The position numbers were made by a program, and so were the translations under genes. This document shows, one piece after another, positions 56,501-64,000 of a DNA stretch of 64,000 nt; the stretch's first letter is position 1; every line of letters begins with the position of its first letter. The DNA comes from Strigamia acuminata (lineage: Eukaryota; Arthropoda; Chilopoda; Geophilomorpha; Linotaeniidae). Under the pieces are notes generated by a model. That model was given only the letters and a program-made list of their open reading frames with translations. It ran no database searches and was not told the origin of the DNA. The stretch spans positions 14,749,060 through 14,813,059 of the forward strand of contig OX442314.1 in assembly GCA_949358305.1 (NCBI GenBank), given 5' to 3'.

Positions 56501-59500
56501 ATAACAATTCAACGAAGGTATATATATATATAGTAAAATGTCGTAAGAATAGTTGAATTTATCAATGAGTGTTCTGTTTAAATAGATAAGCAGCAAAGAG
56601 CAGTCATATTTAACTAGTGAAGTTCGTTCGTCGATTGAAAGCGCCATGCTTCGTCTGCTGAGTCGTTGTTGTTGGACGCATCGAACGAATCAGCACTTGC
56701 TGGCCGAAGTGCTTTGCGACGTTATTCGCCATCAAGGAAATCAACAACGTGGTAAAATTGTGAATTATTTTTTTAAAAAAGGGTTTTTTAATTTTATTTA
56801 ATTGTTTAAGATGGCATTGGATTTTTACAAGCTATTTCTGGTTTTACGCGACGTTTGATATTACAACTTCTTTTGGAGAACGAGAAAACACTAGTGCACG
56901 TGTCGTCGCAACAATCTCTGCCTAAATGCAATGTGGGAATTTTGAGCACTCTACCGCAACATCCTCGGTTCGGTTGTGGTCATCGATCACGACTGCTCTA
57001 TGTGAGCACGCAGATGACTTGTTCCGATATTATCAAAAACGTGTCAGGTAGAATTTTCTTTCCACAATTGATTTTCAATTTCAATTCAGGTGGGATATAT
57101 TTTTGTTATTGTAATAGATTTTCTGTTTATTCCACATATAAAAGATTCTTCGGGGTTAACTCGAATTCAGCCTAGTGTGGAAATTAAAGAAAATAAGGAC
57201 CAATGTGTCAAAGACATCATCGAGATTGGTTTGGAATTAGTGGATTATTTGTCCGTGGCTGCAGGTAACGTTTTGAATAAATAATTTTGTTATTCTTAGA
57301 CGATTCTGTTAATAATATTATTATTGTGCTTACAGGTGTGACAGCTAAAGATAAACGACATCGAGACCCAAAAGCAAGTCACGCGGAGCACGCAGCAGCC
57401 TCAAAACCCAATGTTGATCTTTCTGCTGCCAACTCGTTATCTTTTCCGACGTTTGTTCTTACCCACGAATTACTTCCGGGCCAACCTTTACCTGGTGCAT
57501 TGACATTGGCTCAGTTAATGACTATTTTAGAAGATAGGGGACTGCCACTCAGCAATGCGAATATCACCCTTACATTAACTCAAACGAGAAAAACGCGTGA
57601 CGATAACGGTTCGAATATAATTTTTTTTTTTTTGAATTTCTTTTTTTATTAATTGATTGTTGGAATTTCAGATCCGAGTGATAATTCTTCTGCAATGTCT
57701 ACTGCCATGCTTTTAAGCGCAACACCTCTACCGACCACACTTTCTGTATTTGCTAGCATGGGTGGTTTGGCGTTATTAGCTCAACATTTGCCACTGTTGT
57801 ACCCAGAAATTACTCGCCAATCTACACCCGTTTCTAGGCCAGTTCCCGCAGATAAGAATGGGACCGATTTAGGCACTTTCCTTGACTCTGATTGGGTTAA
57901 AGTGGAAGGAACTGACGAAATAAACGATGTAATTGTTTGAATTATTTTTTCAAGCACGATTTGTTCATTTTAAAAAATTCTGTTTTTAGGATTTTCTGGA
58001 ATTTATCCCACCAGGAGCATCGTCACCAAAATCGGCAAGATCCAGTCAATTGCCGACACCATCCATTCCTCCTCATTCGTTGGCTGCGTTTGGTTTATTC
58101 TTAAGACTTCCTGGTTATGCCGAGATGCTATTAAAGAAAAGAAGGCAAGCTCAGTGTTTATTGAGGCTTGCATTGGGTATTACTGATGACGGCGAAGGAA
58201 GTACGTGATCCCTTAAGTTAACTGGATGACTAAATTGAAAATTGATTTTTGATAAATTTTTCAGATGATATCTTTCAGTTGTCTTTTTCATCTTCGCTCC
58301 CCACGTTACCATTTCAAGTTCTACAACAGTTATTCGATAGCACCCCGCTTACTACCGATGACGGAATGCTCTTACGGCGTATGACGCTTGACATCGGAGC
58401 TATTCATTTACTGCTCGCATGTTTAGCCGTGTTAAGTCACCAAAGTGGTGACATTAATTTACCCGGATTTCAGGAAGAGGTATTTTTGATTGATTATGAA
58501 GTTGGATGTTAATAATTAAATATTTTAATGATTGTTAGCTACTTATTGCTGCTGCCAGAGCTGCAAAGACGCCACCTCAAGAAACCATAAACAAAAGTGA
58601 TGACAAGAGTCATCTTTATTGGGCTAAGGGCACTGGATTTGGCACTGGATCAACTAACCAGAGCTGGGATGTGGAACAAGCCATTTTACGACAAAGAAGT
58701 GAAGAAGAACATGTTACCTGCCTTGTTCAAGTAAAAATTAGCGTTAACATTAGAAAAGTAATCCGGGCACGCATTAAAATTGGTATTATACTTAAAGGTT
58801 TTAGCCAGTTATATTAATCCTGGCGGTCAAGTGCCAAGCAATTTCACGGATAGAGCGGATGAAACTTTGTGCAATGAAGAATCTGGTCAAGAGGCATTGT
58901 TGCCACCATTGTTTCCGGAATTGATCAGTCAATCGTGTCTCCTTCCTGCTATTGCATCTTACTTGAGAAATGATTCTGGTGAGAAAATTGAACGTTTGAA
59001 CTGCACCGATTTTGTGCAATTGTTGGTAAAATATTTTATTCTTACAGTTTTGGATATGGCTCGGCATATTCCTCTTTATCGAGCTTTGTTGCAGTTGTTA
59101 AGAGCTATGGCCATATCACCACAACTTGTTGGCTTGCTGTTGCCTAGTGTGGATTCAAACGCTTCCATGTCTGTCTGCTGCCTTCTGACCAAAATGAAAT
59201 CTTGCGTTGATATTTATGTGGGAAGGCTAAAGTAAGATGAAAACGTAAAACATTTAAAGAGAAGAAAAATTGATTAATCGCATTTAATAGATCAAATAAG
59301 GGCAAAGGCAATGGCAAAACGTCAGGAAAATCATCGACGAAAAACAAGGAGGAAGAGGAAGAACATGAGGGCTTAACTCATTTAATTCCTGATATTCAGG
59401 AGACGGCACGAATTGTGCAGCTAGCTACTGAGTCGCTGATACTAACCGAAGATAAAGGTCGTGGATAGACGTTAGGTAAAATTCTACTACAATGGTTAAT

Positions 59501-61085
59501 GGTTTAATGATTTAATTGCAGATGTTTCTGTTAATGGTGATACGTGTGACAAGAGTAGTAATCACAGTGCGGCTATAATAAGAGCCCCTACGCGAACATT
59601 GGAAGAGTTCTATTTAGACATAATGAAGAGATTGCAGTTTGGTAAATTGGAGAATTTGTTAGGTTTTTAAATTGAGATTTTTATTCAGTCGTTGAATATT
59701 ACAGACACGTTTGAAATGATTGTGGAAGACGAAGACACGACACGGTTCACTGTGCCATATCATTTCGAGTCCAACATGAGGGCAGCAGGAGATCACAGCC
59801 ATCCGGCAAGGGCACGGCGCCTCGCACAAGAAGCTGTCACGTTGTCTACCTCGTTGCCACTTTCGTTTAGCAGCAGCGTGTTTGTTCGTTGTGATCAGGA
59901 TCGTCTGGACGTCATGAAAGTAATAGAAATGTTGAAAGTTGATAGATTTGCATGGATTAAATTTTTATTTTTATTTAGGTTCTTATAACGGGACCAGCTG
60001 AAACGCCTTACGCAAACGGTTGCTTTGAATTTGATGTATACTTTCCTCCTGATTATCCAAACTCGCCTATGCTAATTAATCTCGAGACGACAGGACACCA
60101 TACAGTGCGCTTCAATCCTAATCTTTACAACGATGGAAAAGTACGAAATCATATTGGATTACAATCGGGTGGCGGGATGTGCGCTTAGATGGGAGTGCAA
60201 AGTGTTAAAAAAATATAGTTTTATGTTCAAAGGAACGTTTTTGTTTGTAAACAATTTTATTTTGCACAGAAAAAGCGTGTCCCGCCTCTTGATTCGAGTT
60301 TACAATTTACATTAATTTTGTTTTGTTAGGTGTGTTTGAGTGTTTTGAACACTTGGCACGGGCGCCCAGAAGAAAAATGGAATCCTCAGACATCGAGTTT
60401 CTTACAAGTTTTAGTATCGATTCAGTCTTTGATACTTGTCCAAGAACCTTATTTTAACGAACCGGGTTATGAACGCTCTCGTGGAACTCCATCTGGTATG
60501 CAAAGTTCAAGAGAATACGATTCGAATATTCGACTGGCAGCCGTGAAGTGGGGCATGCTGGAACCAATCAAAAATCCCTGCATTTGTTTCAAAGAAGTCG
60601 GTGAACTGGTTCGTTGATCTGGTTATTTATTAAGTAATTTTTTTTTTTTTTTGATTTGGAAACAGATTATTCATAAACACTTTTGGTTGAAACGCGTGGA
60701 GATTTTGAAGCAAGTTGAAGGTTGGATCGCGGAAATGGATTCTCAGGGAAATGACAGGCGAACGGGAAGAACAATTGCTTTGAATTGTGTGGCACTCAAG
60801 GTAAAAGTTGGAATTAATTTATTAGATTGAAAAAATTGTGATGTGTTGTTTTTGTTTTTTTTTTTTTGTATTTTAAAGCATCATTTAGCTCAATTGAAAG
60901 AAGAGTTTACCAAAATGAAGCTCCCAGACGGCTTGGAAGACGTTTCAGATGTGATTGATTTCAGTCCGAATTTAGTAAGCGAACACGCTGGAACCAGCAG
61001 CAGTTCGGAACCCCATAGCAGTTCAGTCGATAGCAGTTTTCAAAATAGTCCTGACTCGAATGAAGCAAGTGTTGGTCCTGTTTGA
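41533..61085 (+). CDS. BIRC6: BIRC6/BRUCE: giant BIR-domain ubiquitin-conjugating enzyme
   Basis: BIRC6 is a very large E2/E3 hybrid that ubiquitinates caspases and IAP antagonists and blocks apoptosis. I count about 61 exons with introns mostly 57-70 nt, giving roughly 4,850 residues, close to human and fly orthologues. Checked exons: 41533-41713, 42187-42368, 42427-42561, 42635-42891, 42949-43077, 43137-43356, 43426-43517, 43586-43710, 43778-45061. The BIR domain spans exons 4-6, with zinc ligands in CFTC, then His and Cys in EHERHSPSC. The UBC domain lies near the end (exons 59979-60140 and from 60330). Its catalytic cysteine is in NDGKVCLSVL (codon 60333-60335), followed by [12 protein letters not shown]. 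Two introns appear to be GC-AG (42369-42426 and 50414-50840). The exon boundary near 60590-60607 is ambiguous. The gene looks intact. Confidence 0.92.
50436..50582. mobile_element. Small TIR element (MITE) inside a BIRC6 intron
   Basis: The left arm contains GTATTTTATCGATTAAGAG and the right arm is its near reverse complement (CTCTTAATCGGTAAAATACG). It is about 147 bp long, with inner palindromes (AAGAGCCGCGGCTCTT and GTTACATTTGTTTAATGTAAC). TA dinucleotides flank it. Its presence explains why this intron is about 427 nt when neighbours are about 62 nt. Confidence 0.7.
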
Positions 61086-61782
61086 GAGTTAATTTCAGGG
61101 TTTATCTTGGGATACTCAATTGATTGTGTGATTAAATTCTAATGAAGATTGTTAGCCGAAGTTAAGCCCAAATGCGACTACAAACACGAGTTGAAGATAG
61201 ATCATAAGACAGGTGTAATTTTTGTCCCAAGTTTTTTCTTTTCTTTTTCTTTATTTTGGGCGTAATGTAAATCTGTGACATGATATGTTTGCCAATGTTT
61301 CATTTCTTAAATTTGGATTCTTAAAAGTGTTGAATGCGTGATAGGATGTCGCTTTGCGCGGTTTATTTAATTATTTTTTTTTTTAAATGTTGTCTTCAAC
61401 AATCGGAGAAATGTGTGGCTGCTCTTTAAGCATGTAAATTGACCAACTATGATCTTTTCTATTTATAAGAGTAAAAGTATATATAATTAGTAGCTCCAAG
61501 ACCCAATATTAACAAATGGTGAATTGGACTTTTGCTGATGTTCAAGAGTTTAAATGGAGACAATTAAAAGGGTATCGTTTTCAAATGCATTGTGTGTTGG
61601 TCCCTTTGTGTTTACCAATTTTCTCCCACAAGAATTAACGGAAAAGAAATATACTCGACATAATCAGTTGCTGGTTTACTGAAAATTAAATAATCTCTCG
61701 GTTTATTTATGCAATTTTATAGTTGAATAAATAAAAAGTGAAATTCAATTCGAAGCAATTCATTCCGATAAGCCAAATTAAT
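61086..61782. other. BIRC6 3' UTR and convergent gap to LRR1
   Basis: The two genes converge. TGAATAAATAAA near 61723-61735 is a likely BIRC6 polyadenylation signal. No further coding exon was recognised. Confidence 0.5.
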
Positions 61783-63197
61783 TTACATGGTTAAATATCC
61801 GTTCTGTTTACAATATCTTATACATTTATGACAACACACGGCAAATTCCATTGGAACTGTGGTGCCACCCACAACTACTTCTACGAAACTGTTCAAGTTA
61901 ACGCCGAATTTGAACACGACGTAATTCTCAAAGCACGGTTTTCGACACACGGACCAGATGCACGTTTTCAAGTAATTTCGAAGGATTTTAGGTACTTCGT
62001 CGTCTGAATATTTCACACTGAAAAATAAAAAAAAAATTAATTTTAATTTTTTTTCACTTTAAGTAACAATTACTTGTTTTTTAGTATGGACTGAGCTGAG
62101 CATTCTCTTAAACTTGACGTCGATAAACATGATAAGGTCCGAGTACTTTCAATTTCCGGTACACCTATTATTTCGGCGAAGTTGTTTGTGGAAAAATCAA
62201 CGAAATGTAAAGCTAAATTTTTCAAACTTCCCGGTACGAAAGTTAAGTTGTTATTGGAAGCCTTCAATTCCGTTAAGGTCTTTAGCAGCCCGATATTTCT
62301 TGGAAGCACGTTAAGTTTGTTATAACTGCAGTTGAGAATTCTTAATTGGTGCATCTCACAAATGGTTTCTGGCAACGTAGTAATTTCATTATGGCTTAGG
62401 TCAAGACACACCAGAGAATTTTGCAAATTCAAAAGTAAGATAGGTGGAATTTCGTCCAATCTGTTGTGCATTAAATGCAATTCCATCAAACTTGTAAAGC
62501 ATTTTGGGTTCAGTTTCTGTGGTAAGACACTGATTTTGTTGTGACCGAGATTCAACGATTTTAAGCTATATAAATTAAAGATTCGACTGTCTATTCGCTT
62601 CAAGTCACAGTTCTTAATTGTGAGTCGTTCAAGTGACGATGGGAATTGTTTTCCGACTGCAGGATACTGCGTTCTGGACTGGATGGTCATTTGGCGGCAG
62701 AGTGACAGTTGTTGTGATGTAACCGCATTAATTAAAGGCACACTGCGACCACCGAAATCCTCATTGGCATGACAATGCTTTAATAAGTTCAGGAATATCT
62801 TCAGTTGAAGTGGATCAGCCTAATTTTTAAATAAATTGATTTGATTAATAAATAATACAATAAAATTTTTAAAAAGAAAATACTTTTTTGATCGATACGT
62901 CCAGTGGTGGGTCCTTAAATCGAACTGTGCACTTGCCTTCCACTATGAACTTGGAAAAAACTTTATCCACATTGTTTTTAATCTAGACGAAATGAATTAA
63001 GCATGAGAAAAGTTTTGTAATAACTCAATGCAATTTACCTTGTAGGAGTCGCCATTTTTGTTACGAGCAGTGTTGATTGACAAGTAAATTACATCACTCG
63101 TCCTACACTTTTTCCCAAGCGCTATAGAAGCTCGAGACGGTTTAGAAGGGCACGCGGAATTTAAATTTGAAATCTCAACATCGCACCTTAGCCGCAT
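61783..63197 (-). CDS. LRR1: Leucine-rich repeat protein LRR1 (CUL2 substrate receptor)
   Basis: In animals LRR1 is the CUL2 ubiquitin-ligase receptor that removes the CMG helicase from replicated DNA. Four exons (63197-63039, 62982-62884, 62819-62074, 62017-61783) give 412 residues (human 414). The N-terminal domain resembles a PH-like fold in known LRR1 (start MRLRCDVEISNL, then GKCTVRFKDPPLDV). Leucine-rich repeats follow: LKSLNLGHNKISVLP, LMELHLMHNRLDEIP, LVCLDLSHNEITTLP, LRILNCSYNKLNVLP and LTELKASNNNLTFVP. The C-terminal part contains cysteines in LKTCIWSVCRKPC and VCCHKC, where a zinc-like or VHL-box-associated region is expected. The reading frame crosses the 56-nt last intron in phase 2. 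It is head to head with the bZIP gene. Confidence 0.9.
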
Positions 63198-63498
63198 CGT
63201 TGCTTTTTTATGCCCAATCGAACCGACTTGACGAAATCTAATTTCCCGCTATTTTGCCTCTTAAAGCATAGTATCCATAGTATCCTCCTTTGACGCCAGA
63301 TGGCGATAAATAAAACCAAGCACCACGTGATGCGTTAGAGCCAATCAGAACACAGGGACGTTTGTTTTACGTTTTTGTTCTCCGTGTTGTTAGAGACTTT
63401 CAAGTTCTTTGTCGCTTTGTTAATTTCAATTTGTAATATCTGAAATTTCAAAGGTATTAGTAGGTAATACTCGAAAGAGTATCAACAAAGCGGGAGTA
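63198..63498. promoter_or_regulatory. Divergent promoter region of LRR1 and the bZIP gene
   Basis: About 300 bp separate two opposite start codons. The stretch contains CACGTGATGCG near 63324, with an E-box-like CACGTG core, and GCCAATCAGA near 63341, a CCAAT box on the plus strand. These are typical of housekeeping bidirectional promoters. Function is inferred. Confidence 0.5.
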
Positions 63499-64000
63499 AT
63501 GGATTCTATCAACCAATTTTCTTTGTTTAGCGACAATTTTGAAGACAACGCAATGGATACTCTGGATTTAGGCTTATTTCCAGAGTTGGAGCCATTGAAC
63601 AACGACTTGTCGGACGAGGAGCCTTTTACCGGAGCAACGAAGGTAGGCTTGCGCTATGACAAATTTATGCGAGATCCCTGTCTAACTGGATCGCCGTTAC
63701 CAATTAACAATATTAAACTGTTTGAATCGCACGTTCAGGCTCCGTCAACGACTACAAACGGAAAACCGCGAATCGTGAAAATCTTAATTGCCAAGGAAAT
63801 GAAAAATGTCGATCTTTCCCCGCCGTCGAATGATTCGAAACTCGCGTCAGGAAATCGCTGCTCGACATCATCAGCCGAAGATAAAAGTGGTTTGTCGAAA
63901 AACGCGATCGCAGCACGCGAAAATCGCATAAAAAAGAAAAAATATGTTGAGGAAATCGAGAAATCTGCTTCGCTCATGTCATCGGAAATCCAGGCGCTGA
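63499..64000 (+). CDS. CREBZF/Zhangfei-like bZIP transcription factor, 5' part
   Basis: The frame starts at an ATG preceded by GGGAGTA and runs open to the window end (167 codons), so the gene is partial. The N-terminus is acidic (DTLDLGLFPELEPLNNDLSD), typical of an activation region. The basic region reads SKNAIAARENRIKKKKYVEE, with the bZIP N-x2-A-A-R-x-N-R pattern. The downstream residues (IEKSASLMSSEIQAL) begin the leucine zipper. The combination AARxNRxKKKxYV is closest to the CREBZF group, whose basic region differs from classical CREB in the residue after AAR. Such factors often act with HCF-1 or other bZIPs. A minus-strand frame at 63735-63977 is a shadow of this exon. Confidence 0.75.
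   Translation, partial: MDSINQFSLFSDNFEDNAMDTLDLGLFPELEPLNNDLSDEEPFTGATKVGLRYDKFMRDPCLTGSPLPINNIKLFESHVQAPSTTTNGKPRIVKILIAKEMKNVDLSPPSNDSKLASGNRCSTSSAEDKSGLSKNAIAARENRIKKKKYVEEIEKSASLMSSEIQAL

Noticed and set aside
63735-63977. 80-codon minus-strand frame
   Set aside because: It is antisense to the bZIP exon, which has a clear basic-region motif in the other strand.
1-64000. tRNA, rRNA or other structured RNA genes
   Set aside because: While reading I saw no cloverleaf with A and B box promoters and no rRNA-like conserved stretches. A tRNAscan or Rfam search was not possible here.

Overview
The window is nuclear DNA of an animal. Genes are intron-rich with GT-AG boundaries, many introns are only 55-90 nt long, intergenic DNA is AT-rich, and the families are strictly metazoan: hedgehog acyltransferase, a THIK-type two-pore potassium channel, BIRC6/BRUCE, intracellular serpins and a CREBZF-like bZIP. 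Compactness, the expanded intracellular serpin array and the transposon content suggest an arthropod or another small-genome invertebrate. I cannot fix the species from sequence alone.

Layout, left to right. 1-8.4 kb: sparse DNA with a small secreted cysteine-rich peptide gene (3263-3484) and a gene for a secreted precursor with dibasic cleavage sites (4911-6879). 8.5-11.0 kb: a complete ten-exon HHAT (hedgehog acyltransferase) gene with a spliced leader that carries an overlapping upstream reading frame. 11.4-34.2 kb: a tandem array of eight intact serpin genes and two serpin pseudogenes, all on the minus strand, sharing one two-exon layout. The scaffold is nearly constant, but the reactive-centre loop differs from copy to copy. 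The array appears to have grown by duplicating a segment that began inside the 3' end of HHAT, because decayed copies of the last HHAT exon recur between the serpins. Mobile DNA is dense here: an hAT-like element with an 8-bp target duplication that rewrote the end of one serpin, two terminal-inverted-repeat MITEs, a solo LTR, and short hairpin insertions with target duplications.

34.4-64 kb: conserved single-copy housekeeping genes. These are MRPS5 (+), a THIK-like K2P channel (+) with a small intronless ORF nested in its large intron, TBCB (-), the giant BIRC6 gene (+, about 61 exons, BIR domain near the N-terminus and UBC domain near the C-terminus), LRR1 (-) and the 5' part of a CREBZF-like bZIP gene (+, cut by the window end). 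TBCB/BIRC6 and LRR1/bZIP are head-to-head pairs about 290-300 bp apart, so each pair probably shares a bidirectional promoter. Serpin I and MRPS5 are also head to head, with an inverted-repeat element between them.

The housekeeping genes show no functional link beyond proximity. The main candidate for new biology is the serpin array: a gene family that diversifies its inhibitory loop on a fixed scaffold, assembled from HHAT-derived duplicons and remodelled by transposons. All gene models come from reading splice sites and frames by eye, and family assignments come from remembered family features, not from a database search.
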